A stretch of 37,560 nt of DNA, taken from NCBI GenBank assembly GCA_016201435.1, contig JACQCT010000042.1:1-37560 (forward strand), in the 5' to 3' direction. This DNA comes from Nitrososphaerota archaeon. GTDB lineage: Archaea; Thermoproteota; Nitrososphaeria; Nitrososphaerales; Nitrosopumilaceae. Positions 6,415 through 13,436 of this stretch are shown here, piece after piece. Position numbers and translations under genes: made by a program. Numbering within the stretch: position 1 is the stretch's first letter; each line of letters starts with the position of its first letter. Under the pieces are notes generated by a model that saw only the letters and a program-made list of their open reading frames with translations, was not told the DNA's origin and did no database searches.

Positions 6415-7601
6415 TAAAAAATGTCAGTATCCTTTACGGAAATGATTTAGATTACATTAATAGTACAAATATTCGTATTTCTGGTCAATTTATAAATGCA
6501 ATAGGCACGAATCTAAAACCAGACAAGAAAGAAGACGTTTATGATTGTGAAGGATTACTCATGATTCCTGGGTTTATTAATTCACATACTCACGTTGGTG
6601 ATTCAATAGGAAAAGATATTGGTCTAGATTTTGGTGTAGAAGAAAAAATTCATCCAATTATAGGTATCAAACAAAAAATTCTAACAAATTCTCAGGCATC
6701 GCATCTAACGAGTTTTATCAGAAATTCCTGTCTTTCAATGATAAAAAAGGGAATTACAACTTTTGTTGATTTTAGAGAGGGGGGTTTAGATGGAATTGAA
6801 CTTTTACGGAATGTGACCAAAGGACTTCCAATTAGATCGATAATTCTTGGTAGAATAAATTACTACCAAGAATTAAAATCAATTAAAAAAAATACTTCAT
6901 TACCTGAATCAAAAAAGAAGGAGCTTAGTAATCTATTAAAGAAATGCGATGGAATTGGTATAAGTGGTCCCAACGAGTTTAGTGATTCTGTACTAAGGTT
7001 TTATTCTCAAGTACCAAAAATTAGAGCTATTCACTCAGCTGAAACATTAGAAAGTTGCATGATTTCTAAAAAGACAACTACAAAAACAGAAACTCAACGC
7101 GCTTTGTTGCTTAAACCAAATTTTCTGGTTCACATGACACATGCATCAAAAAACGATCTAATACTTGCATCAAAAAATGAAACAAGTATTGTTGTGTGTC
7201 CACGTGCAAATGCTGCACTTGCAGAAGGAATTCCAGATGTGAATATGATGATGAAAAATGGCTGCAATTTAACCATAGGAACAGATAATGTAATGATAAA
7301 CTCGCCTGACATGTTTAGAGAAATGGATTATCTCTGGAAAGTCTCTATGGGACTACAAAAAACTAGACTAAATCCAAAATCTATACTCAAAATGGCTACA
7401 GTAAATGCCGCAAAAATGCTTCGACATAAGAATATGGGCACAATCCAACCTAATAGCTTGGCTGATTGCATTTTTATCAATAAGCATGCTATTGATTTAG
7501 AACCAATGCATAACCCTCATGCATCTATTGTGCATAGAGCATCTGAAACAACCATAAAAGCAGTAATGTTTGGAGGCAAAATAGTCGATGGTAAAATCTA
7601 G
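6408..7601 (+). CDS. Amidohydrolase-superfamily metal hydrolase in the riboflavin operon
   Basis: A 397-residue TIM-barrel amidohydrolase resembling the ATZ/TRZ, guanine deaminase and SAH deaminase branch. Metal-site residues are visible: HTH at 60-62 after PGFIN, His209 in AIHSAE, VHMTH (His242/His245) and Asp293 in GTDN. It lies between gch3 and arfC and overlaps both (7 and 14 nt), so it is almost certainly translated with them. In archaeal riboflavin synthesis, deformylation after GCH III and deamination of the pyrimidine are both hydrolytic. Members of this branch are mostly deaminases, so the deaminase role is my first guess and the deformylase role the second. Neither is proven. Confidence 0.85.
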   Translation: MLIKNVSILYGNDLDYINSTNIRISGQFINAIGTNLKPDKKEDVYDCEGLLMIPGFINSHTHVGDSIGKDIGLDFGVEEKIHPIIGIKQKILTNSQASHLTSFIRNSCLSMIKKGITTFVDFREGGLDGIELLRNVTKGLPIRSIILGRINYYQELKSIKKNTSLPESKKKELSNLLKKCDGIGISGPNEFSDSVLRFYSQVPKIRAIHSAETLESCMISKKTTTKTETQRALLLKPNFLVHMTHASKNDLILASKNETSIVVCPRANAALAEGIPDVNMMMKNGCNLTIGTDNVMINSPDMFREMDYLWKVSMGLQKTRLNPKSILKMATVNAAKMLRHKNMGTIQPNSLADCIFINKHAIDLEPMHNPHASIVHRASETTIKAVMFGGKIVDGKI

Positions 7602-8265
7602 ACCCCATGTAATACTTAGCGCAGCAATGAGTGTAGATGGAAAAATAGCAACAAGAACTGGTAACTCTGAACTCTCTTCAAAAGAAGATCTAATCCGAGT
7701 TCATAAACTTAGGGCAAGTGTAGACGCAATACTTGTAGGAAAACACACTGTAATGATTGATGATCCCATGTTGACAGTAAAGTATGTGACAGGAAAGAAT
7801 CCAACACGTATAATTTTGGATTCTACAGGTTCAATAAAGTCAACTTCAAAAATAATTAAGACTTGTAAAACAATTCCAACAATAATAGCAGTATCAGAAA
7901 AAGCAACTCAAAAAAATATTATTCGTCTAGCAGGAGAAGGACTTGAAGTAATAAAATGTGGACAAAATAAAATTAATCTTAAAAAATTATTGCACATTTT
8001 AAGAAAGAAAAACATAAAGAGCCTACTCGTAGAAGGAGGTGGCTTAACTAATTGGTCTTTCATAAAAGATGGACTTGTTGATGAGATCATTATCACAATT
8101 ACTCCGTATGTTTTAGGAGGTAGTAGTGCAATTTCATTATTCCAAGGAAAAGGATTTGATAAAATTTCAAATGCACCTCTGTTGACACTAAAGAAAATCA
8201 GTAGAATGAAAAACGAACTTGTATTACACTATGTCATTCAATGTTTAAGATCTTCTCGTAGCTGA
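7588..8265 (+). CDS. arfC: 2,5-diamino-6-ribosylamino-pyrimidinone 5'-phosphate reductase (ArfC/RibD C-terminal type)
   Basis: NAD(P)H-dependent reductase of 225 residues that turns the ribosyl side chain into ribityl. It has only the RibD C-terminal (DHFR-like) domain, with no deaminase domain, as in archaea and yeast Rib7. Motifs: SAAMSVDGKIAT near the N-terminus, DAILVGKHTVMIDDPMLTV, NPTRIILDS, and LLVEGGGLTNWSF with DEIIITITPYVLGG near the C-terminus. It overlaps the amidohydrolase gene by 14 nt. Its 3' end overlaps tfe, which runs the other way, by 28 nt. The missing deaminase domain means another protein must supply that activity. Confidence 0.93.
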   Translation: MVKSRPHVILSAAMSVDGKIATRTGNSELSSKEDLIRVHKLRASVDAILVGKHTVMIDDPMLTVKYVTGKNPTRIILDSTGSIKSTSKIIKTCKTIPTIIAVSEKATQKNIIRLAGEGLEVIKCGQNKINLKKLLHILRKKNIKSLLVEGGGLTNWSFIKDGLVDEIIITITPYVLGGSSAISLFQGKGFDKISNAPLLTLKKISRMKNELVLHYVIQCLRSSRS

Positions 8266-8747
8266 TCTACCTTGGCTTGCAAGGATTTCTTGAGCTTTTC
8301 ATTTTTAGTTATGTTTACAAGCTTTCCGCATGTTGGACATTTAAAAGATAGATCTAACGCCTTTTCAAATGTTAACTTTTGACAGTCTTCAGTTCCGCAA
8401 TGATAGAATTCAGCCGAGTTTTCATAATCTAGTCTTTGTTGTAATCTCTCAACAATTTTCTTTTTTTGGTTTTCAATAAAATTGTCAACTTCATCTTTTC
8501 TTGCTCTCCACCTGTAGACAAACCAGCCTTTTTTCTCATCCTTTACTCTAATACCAGTTATCAAAGCTTTTCCAAAAAGATCGTATAACACCTTTCTTAC
8601 TATGTTAATTCTAAGGCCCGTAGAACTTGCAATTTCTTCATCTGTAGCATCTTCCGTATTCAAAAGAGAACGTGCTACTTTTAGATACTCATCACCGCCA
8701 ATTAAAGCAGTTATTTTTATAAAAGGATCCTCATGTTCGTTGGTCAT
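8238..8747 (-). CDS. tfe: Transcription factor E alpha (TFE)
   Basis: Archaeal homologue of TFIIE alpha; it helps RNA polymerase open promoters and binds the polymerase clamp. The N-terminal winged helix (TDEEIASSTGLRINIVRKVLYDL) is followed by a linker helix and a zinc ribbon with Cys pairs around YHCGTEDC and CPTCG. I prefer ATG 8747 (169 residues, MTNEHEDPF), because a TATA-like box (8769-8776) lies 25 nt upstream; ATG 8756 would add MTT. It lies downstream of trm56 on the same strand, but may have this private promoter. Its 3' end overlaps the end of arfC by 28 nt. Confidence 0.94.
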   Translation of the reverse strand: MTNEHEDPFIKITALIGGDEYLKVARSLLNTEDATDEEIASSTGLRINIVRKVLYDLFGKALITGIRVKDEKKGWFVYRWRARKDEVDNFIENQKKKIVERLQQRLDYENSAEFYHCGTEDCQKLTFEKALDLSFKCPTCGKLVNITKNEKLKKSLQAKVDQLREDLKH

Positions 8748-8768
8748 TGTCGTCATTGATTTAGATTC

Positions 8769-8776
8769 TATATTTA
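8769..8776 (-). promoter_or_regulatory. TATA box for tfe
   Basis: TATATTTA (plus-strand reading; TAAATATA on the minus strand) is centred about 25 nt before ATG 8747. It overlaps the end of trm56, which suggests tfe can be expressed independently of the hflX-trm56 unit. Confidence 0.35.
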
Positions 8777-9304
8777 ATCAATTGTTTTATCTAACACATT
8801 TTTTCCCTTTTTCATAGGAATAATTTCCCGTTGTGCATTTACATGTTTTTTTAAGAACTGTTTTCCATCTAGGACTCTATCAAGTAAAACTGCTAGAGCG
8901 CTTATTTCAGAATGAGGCTGATTACCTATTGCTACATTATAGTCTGCAAGATCATACACTTCCCTTGGAACCTTTTCTGCTCCAACAACAACAAGAATTT
9001 GTTCCTCTTTTCTAATCTTATCAATGACAGAATTAATGATTTCACCATACATAGTTAGATGTACAATTTTGAAAGATTGATTCTTTTTTGATTTTAGGAT
9101 TTTTTTCCAATTATCTATTATTTCAACCTCAAAATCGCTTCCCCACATTCTATTGATTTCTGATATTGTGTATTTGATATCAGGATTAACCTCCTGCATT
9201 ATGATTTTTGTTGCTCCAAAAGCTCTTGAAACAAGCGCGACATGCGTTGTTACTCTATCATCACGTATCAGTCTCTGACCTATCCTTAGAACTTCAATCT
9301 TCAT
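8774..9304 (-). CDS. trm56: tRNA (cytidine(56)-2'-O)-methyltransferase
   Basis: An archaea-specific SPOUT enzyme that methylates the 2'-O of C56 in the tRNA T loop using SAM. The 176 residues include the family N-terminus [20 protein letters not shown], then SRAFGA, and the C-terminal knot [17 protein letters not shown] followed by [16 protein letters not shown]. Length is usual. The ATG overlaps the hflX stop region by 11 nt, so the two genes form an operon. Confidence 0.94.
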   Translation of the reverse strand: MKIEVLRIGQRLIRDDRVTTHVALVSRAFGATKIIMQEVNPDIKYTISEINRMWGSDFEVEIIDNWKKILKSKKNQSFKIVHLTMYGEIINSVIDKIRKEEQILVVVGAEKVPREVYDLADYNVAIGNQPHSEISALAVLLDRVLDGKQFLKKHVNAQREIIPMKKGKNVLDKTID

Positions 9305-10421
9305 AATTTATCTCAATTTCTTTTTTTATGATTACATTTTTTTCCTTTATCATAGGTTCATTTTTTAAAACAACTGCCAAAAGTTCCTTTAACTGATCTA
9401 AGTTTTTGCCAGTTACTGCTGAGATGTATAGCCATTTCTTGTTCTCTTTTAATCCAAGAATGTCAACTTTTGACAAAATTTCATCTTGTGACGTCAAGTC
9501 TGATTTATTTAATGCAAAAATTATCTTGTTATAATCTACACCAAGTTCTTCTAATACTCGCATACAACTTCGAAATTTCTTTTGTAATTCCAAAATTGGG
9601 TCGCTTATGTCAATTACAAGTATTACTGCATTAGTATAGGTAAGCTCTTCAAGTGTTGATTTGAAAGCCTCTATCATATACGCAGGAAGGTTGCTAATGA
9701 AACCCACAGTATCTGAAATTAAAACATCCGATTCGGTGATCTTTATTTTTCGGGTTGTTGTAGAAAGGGTAGTGAACAGCTTTGGATTTTCTTCTCGTGT
9801 TTCACCCGTTAATGTATTAAAGAGAGTTGTCTTTCCAGCTGATGTGTAACCAGCTAAAGAAATTATCTTGAATCCAACTCTGTCTCTGCCCTGTCTGTGT
9901 AGCGCGCGTTGTTTTCCAGCTTTTACAAGTTTAGATTTAATGTTGGTCATCCTATTTTTTATGTCATTGGTATAGACATCTACTTCGAATTTACCAATTC
10001 CCATGAATCCCGGTTGCTCTCCCATCTTTGCCAATCGCACTTTTTCTTTTGCCCGAGACATTTCATATCTTAATTCTGCCATCTTTATCTGTAATTTTGA
10101 TTCTGCACTTGTTGCATTATGCTCAAATATTTCAAGGATCAAAGCTTCTCTGTCCAAAATGTTTGTCTTTAACTTTGATGCTAGATTATAATTCTGACTG
10201 GGTTTTAGGATTTCATCAAATATGATGACATCAGGTTTTTTTGAACTAACAAATTCTTTTAATTCTTCAACCTTGCCTTCTCCAAGACCATATTTTGATT
10301 TGTTAAGATATTTGTGTCTGATTATTTTAATAACTTGATATCCTGCGGTATCGCAGAGAGCAAGTGCTTCCTTTACATCATCTGCCCTGTCATATGTAAT
10401 TAGAATTGCAGATTCTTTCAA
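9294..10421 (-). CDS. hflX: HflX-family GTPase
   Basis: Ribosome-associated translational GTPase; in bacteria HflX binds or splits 50S/70S ribosomes under stress. In 375 residues there is an N-terminal HflX domain ([12 protein letters not shown] near 43-54, [11 protein letters not shown] at 89-99), a coiled coil (about 105-135), and a G domain with GYTSAGKTT (191-199, G1), DTVGF (237-241, G3) and NKSD (305-308, G4). The start codon is TTG at 10421. It overlaps trm56 by 11 nt and lies 26 nt downstream of the PhoU-like gene on the same strand. Confidence 0.94.
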   Translation of the reverse strand: MKESAILITYDRADDVKEALALCDTAGYQVIKIIRHKYLNKSKYGLGEGKVEELKEFVSSKKPDVIIFDEILKPSQNYNLASKLKTNILDREALILEIFEHNATSAESKLQIKMAELRYEMSRAKEKVRLAKMGEQPGFMGIGKFEVDVYTNDIKNRMTNIKSKLVKAGKQRALHRQGRDRVGFKIISLAGYTSAGKTTLFNTLTGETREENPKLFTTLSTTTRKIKITESDVLISDTVGFISNLPAYMIEAFKSTLEELTYTNAVILVIDISDPILELQKKFRSCMRVLEELGVDYNKIIFALNKSDLTSQDEILSKVDILGLKENKKWLYISAVTGKNLDQLKELLAVVLKNEPMIKEKNVIIKKEIEINYED

Positions 10422-10447
10422 TACCGTAAAAGGCGTGGATTCGTATC

Positions 10448-11491
10448 TTATTGCTTTCGCAGCGTTTTCTCTATAGTCATATTCATGACAATTTCTGCAA
10501 TATCGCTTGCATACTCTGAAATTCGTCTGATATTTTCACCCATTCTTCTCACCCTGTAGATTTCTTCATCATCCCTTAGTGATTTGGTGCTCTCTAGCAT
10601 CTTTTTTTCATATTTTGTAATATCTGTAGTCCTTTCTACAGTGAGTTCTGCTTGAGTAAAATCTCTCTTGAATAGTGATAAACAGGCATCATCAAGCACA
10701 GATAGTGCAAAATTATTCATTTCATGAATAGTATCTAGTACAGATTTTTTGATTGGTTTTTTAAATTCCAGAAGGTCTTTGACTATATCAGTAGCATGAT
10801 CCCCAACGCGTTCTATATTCTTAACAATAAGTCTGTATCCTAGACAACTTCTTGCATTTTCAATACCCATGTCTTTTAGCATGTGTTCATTTTGAATTGC
10901 AATCTTGAGTTGTCGTATGATGTAAAAACTAAACCTATCTACTTCATCATCACTGTTTATCACTTCTTTTGCCAAATCAAAATTTGCTTCTTCATGTGCC
11001 AACAATGCATCATTTTGCATGGATTTTGCAATGATGAGCATACGTTTTAACGCTCCATCTACTGAAAGTTCAAACAAATTTATCAATACCTGAATGGTAA
11101 TGCCTTCTATAGAATCTGCAATGATCTCAGTTCCCATTAGAATTCCTTTTACTGCATCTTTTACTGCATTTCGTTGATCTGGTTTTAATCTTCCTGACTT
11201 GGGTTTTACATTTATGGTGCTAAAACCAAGTAAGTAAAGTGAAATAAGTTTTCTAACAATTGCAGAGCCTTTATCTTCAGGTTTTATTTCAAACGTTGCT
11301 TCCTCGGTGTTAATTGATTTTGTATGATGTTTTAGTGGAGTAATTTGTAATGTCGTTGTACCTTGTCTTAAAACTGTAACTTGATCACCTTGTTTTAGAC
11401 CCATGTCCATTACCCATTGCTTTGGTAATGAAACAATGTATGATGACTTTCCTGTAAACTGTATCTTGCGCATTTCTTCATTAGTTCCCAT
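10448..11491 (-). CDS. phoU: PhoU-domain regulator with N-terminal AbrB/SpoVT domain
   Basis: About 347 residues. The N-terminus is a swapped-hairpin SpoVT/AbrB-like DNA-binding domain ([18 protein letters not shown], then [14 protein letters not shown]). It is followed by two PhoU helical bundles, recognised by [15 protein letters not shown] and [18 protein letters not shown]. This archaeal architecture is usually annotated as a phosphate uptake regulator; the fusion suggests direct DNA binding. I chose ATG 11491 because a CTATATAG box is centred 26 nt upstream; ATG 11500 adds MRG. No pst transporter genes are in the window. It is divergent from the PUA gene across a promoter region holding two copies of the same box. 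Confidence 0.9.
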   Translation of the reverse strand: MGTNEEMRKIQFTGKSSYIVSLPKQWVMDMGLKQGDQVTVLRQGTTTLQITPLKHHTKSINTEEATFEIKPEDKGSAIVRKLISLYLLGFSTINVKPKSGRLKPDQRNAVKDAVKGILMGTEIIADSIEGITIQVLINLFELSVDGALKRMLIIAKSMQNDALLAHEEANFDLAKEVINSDDEVDRFSFYIIRQLKIAIQNEHMLKDMGIENARSCLGYRLIVKNIERVGDHATDIVKDLLEFKKPIKKSVLDTIHEMNNFALSVLDDACLSLFKRDFTQAELTVERTTDITKYEKKMLESTKSLRDDEEIYRVRRMGENIRRISEYASDIAEIVMNMTIEKTLRKQ

Positions 11492-11513
11492 ACCTCGCAT
11501 AGTGTTTGCTATT

Positions 11514-11521
11514 CTATATAG
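11514..11521 (-). promoter_or_regulatory. TATA box for phoU-like gene
   Basis: The self-complementary octamer CTATATAG is centred 26 nt before ATG 11491 on the minus strand. An identical octamer 21 nt away (11535-11542) faces the divergent PUA gene. Confidence 0.5.
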
Positions 11522-11530
11522 TTATTCAAA

Positions 11531-11546
11531 ATTACTATATAGTAAT
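11531..11546 (+). promoter_or_regulatory. Perfect 16-bp palindrome containing the TATA box of the PUA gene
   Basis: ATTACTATATAGTAAT is a perfect inverted repeat with CTATATAG at its centre. It lies about 48 nt before ATG 11587, predicting a short (about 20 nt) leader. The flanking TTACT/AGTAA arms go beyond a simple TATA box and could be a dimeric regulator site, possibly for the AbrB-like protein encoded next door. That last link is inference. Confidence 0.45.
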
Positions 11547-11586
11547 ACTTGACGTGCAAAAACAATTAGAACCCAATAACTTGACT

Positions 11587-12054
11587 ATGTTAACATTGGA
11601 TTCGATTCTTAAAATTAAACATACTTTGGATGCACTATTTGGAATTGGGGTTTCAAGATATCTGCCAAAAGAAATCAAAATTACTTATTCAAAAAGAACG
11701 GGAAGAATACAACACGTCTACAAAAATGAAAATCTTCTTTGTACTTTGCGAATAGATGGAGGGCTTGCAATTACACCTTACTTTGCACAATTGCTACTAA
11801 AAAGTAAGAAATTTCGAGAAAACTGTCTTGAAATAGATGATGATTCCAAACCTTTTGTGGAAAATGGCAGTTCAGTTTTCTGTAAACACGTTACATGGTG
11901 CGGCAAAAACATCTTGATCGGGGCCGACGCGCCTATTCTTTACAAAGGTACAGTAATTGCTGTAGGAAGAGCGGTCCTTTCTTCAAGAATGATAAAGTCT
12001 CTAAAACGAGGGGTAGCAATCAAAGTCAGAGATAGTTTAAAAAGTCCAGACTAA
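11587..12054 (+). CDS. PUA-domain RNA-binding protein
   Basis: A 155-residue protein with an archaeal PUA-type module. The N-terminal part reads LKIKHTLDALFGIGVSRYLPKEI. The C-terminal PUA fold begins near KPFVENGSSVFCKHV and contains IGADAPILYKGTVIAVGRAVLSS, matching PUA domains that bind structured RNA (MCT-1, TGT and Cbf5 C-termini). There is no catalytic domain, so a ribosome- or rRNA-associated role is the best guess. ATG 11587 is chosen because it lies behind the promoter palindrome; earlier in-frame starts would cover it. The NAC gene follows after 14 nt, so they form a likely operon. Confidence 0.82.
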   Translation: MLTLDSILKIKHTLDALFGIGVSRYLPKEIKITYSKRTGRIQHVYKNENLLCTLRIDGGLAITPYFAQLLLKSKKFRENCLEIDDDSKPFVENGSSVFCKHVTWCGKNILIGADAPILYKGTVIAVGRAVLSSRMIKSLKRGVAIKVRDSLKSPD

Positions 12055-12068
12055 CCAACTGATTACAT

Positions 12069-12410
12069 ATGATGCGTGGCGGAAATCGCGAAATGCGCAG
12101 AATGCTAGACAAGATGGGTCTGGAAATGAAGGAAATTTCCAATGTACAAGAGGTAATAATCAAAACTGACAAAAAAGAAATCATAATAATAAAACCATCT
12201 GTATCAGAAATGAAAGCAAAAGACAATTCTATATTTCAAGTGATAGCTGAAAGTTATGAAGAAAGAGAACTTGAAGTACCAGTATTTAGCCAAGAAGATA
12301 TCATGCTTGTAGCTCAACAAGCTAACGTTTCTCAAGAAGCTGCAAATAATGCTCTCATAGAAGCTAAAGGAGATCTTGCAAGAGCGATTCTATTACTTAC
12401 AACAAAATAG
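12069..12410 (+). CDS. nac: Nascent polypeptide-associated complex protein (NAC alpha)
   Basis: A 113-residue archaeal homodimeric NAC that binds nascent chains at the ribosomal exit. The N-terminus MMRGGNREMRRMLDKMG leads into the NAC beta-barrel (MKEISNVQEVIIKTDKKEIII, then FQVIAESYEE). A C-terminal UBA domain (EDIMLVAQQANVSQEAANNAL, then GDLARAILLL) completes the fold. The start is ATG 12069 or the adjoining ATG 12072. It follows the PUA gene in the same operon, which supports a translation-related role for both. Confidence 0.95.
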   Translation: MMRGGNREMRRMLDKMGLEMKEISNVQEVIIKTDKKEIIIIKPSVSEMKAKDNSIFQVIAESYEERELEVPVFSQEDIMLVAQQANVSQEAANNALIEAKGDLARAILLLTTK

Positions 12411-12496
12411 AATACAATATCTCTAACATCTTCAAGATATACAAATGAGAATTATTATCATTAACCTATTGCATATAATTTTTGGTTAAAATTAAA

Positions 12497-12570
12497 TGCG
12501 GAGTGCGGGATTTGAACCCGCGACCTTCAGCTTGGGAAGCTGACGTCGTGCCGGGCTGGACTAACTCCGC
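12497..12570 (-). tRNA. tRNA-Gly (anticodon CCC)
   Basis: A minus-strand 74-nt cloverleaf: acceptor GCGGAGT/ACTCCGC, discriminator A, perfect anticodon stem TCAGC/GCTGA around loop TTCCCAA (anticodon CCC, decoding GGG), and T arm GCGGG-TTCAAAT-CCCGC. It has no intron and no encoded CCA. This is the second glycine isoacceptor in the window. Confidence 0.96.
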
Positions 12571-12593
12571 CAATTCAGATTTAAAACCTAACA

Positions 12594-12600
12594 TTATATA
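12594..12600. promoter_or_regulatory. Shared TATA-like box between tRNA-Gly(CCC) and a zinc-ribbon gene
   Basis: TTATATA lies 25 nt before the ATG at 12622 on the plus strand and about 27 nt before the tRNA 5' end at 12570 on the minus strand. The near-symmetric box could direct transcription both ways, though TTTAAA elements nearby (12580-12585) may also serve. Confidence 0.35.
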
Positions 12601-12621
12601 GTTTAATTACAAAAAATATAC

Positions 12622-12795
12622 ATGGATGCAAAATGCCCACAATGCGACAAAGTAGCTATACTTGATGATGAAATAACAAATGTAAAATGTCCTCACTGTG
12701 GATTCGAAGCAAATTATGATGATTATTTGAAATTAATGAAAGAAAGAGTTGGTGGTATGGTAGAAAATTTTAACCCTGATAGAGCTGGATTTTAA
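12622..12795 (+). CDS. Small zinc-ribbon protein (57 aa)
   Basis: Reading from ATG 12622, the 57 residues begin MDAKCPQCDKVAILDDE and contain a second pair, CPHC, giving a complete CxxC-CxxC zinc ribbon within the first 27 residues. A short helical, acidic/basic tail follows (YDDYLKLMKERVGGMVENF). The TATA-like box 25 nt upstream and the well-formed ribbon make this a credible gene despite its size. The fold suggests nucleic-acid or protein binding; I cannot name a function. It is convergent with the next microprotein, their stop codons separated by a single base. Confidence 0.75.
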   Translation: MDAKCPQCDKVAILDDEITNVKCPHCGFEANYDDYLKLMKERVGGMVENFNPDRAGF

Positions 12796-12796
12796 A

Positions 12797-12919
12797 TTAC
12801 CAAAACGAACCTTTGTCAGAACAATCAAGATGCGCTCCACAATTTGTACAAATCATATGACATGCCTGCATTGAGATCATTGTATTTTCACACTTGGGGC
12901 ATCTGATTTCTTCTTTCAT
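12797..12919 (-). CDS. Small zinc-ribbon protein (40 aa)
   Basis: On the minus strand, ATG 12919 opens a 40-residue protein with CPKC at residues 7-10 and CTNC at 24-27, a minimal zinc ribbon. A further Cys and His (C20, H21) lie between them and C33 follows. A TTTTAAAAG box (12942-12950) is centred 27 nt before the ATG, as expected for a leaderless archaeal gene. Its function is unknown. Size and fold resemble orphan ribbons that accompany archaeal information-processing genes; rps6e starts 80 nt away on the other strand. Confidence 0.7.
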   Translation of the reverse strand: MKEEIRCPKCENTMISMQACHMICTNCGAHLDCSDKGSFW

Positions 12920-12941
12920 TGTATAGTTTTGTATTTCATAA

Positions 12942-12950
12942 TTTTAAAAG
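12942..12950 (-). promoter_or_regulatory. TATA box for 40-aa zinc-ribbon gene
   Basis: TTTTAAAAG (plus-strand reading) is centred 27 nt from ATG 12919 on the minus strand. Confidence 0.4.
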
Positions 12951-12998
12951 ATTTAGGTACAAAGATTAATTAATAGTGTAAAGACTTTTTCAAAATGC

Positions 12999-13412
12999 TT
13001 GGCAACATTTAAGCTTACAATATCTGATAAAAAAGGAAAATCCATCACAAGAGAACTGAAAGAAAAAGATGCAAATCCACTTTTAGGTCTACAAATAGGA
13101 AATGAATTAGATGCAGCAATTGTAGGTCAAGCTGGTAAAATCAAAATTACTGGTGGAAGTGACAAATCTGGAGTTCCATTGAGAGAAGATATTCATGGTG
13201 GAGCACGAAAATATATCCTATTATCAAAAGGGGTTGGTTTGCGTGATGCTGAAAAAGGACAACGTTTTCGTAAACTTATCAGAGGAAATACCATTACTGA
13301 AGAGGCATATCAGATAAACTGCTCCTTAGATGGAGAATTAAAAATTGATGAAGCCGCAGCAGCTCCAACTGAAGAAAAAAAGGAAACGACAGACAAACCA
13401 AAAAAGGCATAA
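12999..13412 (+). CDS. rps6e: 30S ribosomal protein S6e
   Basis: A 137-residue archaeal/eukaryotic small-subunit protein. Typical segments are FKLTISDKKGKSITREL, LLGLQIGNELDA, KIKITGGSDKSGVPLRED (near 46-63) and RKLIRGNTITEEAYQIN. The C-terminal tail is low complexity, with Ala/Glu/Lys (EAAAAPTEEKKETTDKPKKA), and lacks the phosphorylated helix of eukaryotic S6. The start is TTG 12999; the nearby ATG at 12995 is out of frame. It precedes eif2g by 24 nt, a frequent archaeal pairing. Confidence 0.96.
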   Translation: MATFKLTISDKKGKSITRELKEKDANPLLGLQIGNELDAAIVGQAGKIKITGGSDKSGVPLREDIHGGARKYILLSKGVGLRDAEKGQRFRKLIRGNTITEEAYQINCSLDGELKIDEAAAAPTEEKKETTDKPKKA

Positions 13413-13436
13413 GTTAACATAGGCGATTTTTAAAAC

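Noticed and set aside
10448-11491. PhoU plus AbrB fusion as a novel architecture
   Set aside because: This combination is already common in archaeal PhoU-family regulators, so it was annotated but not reported as new.
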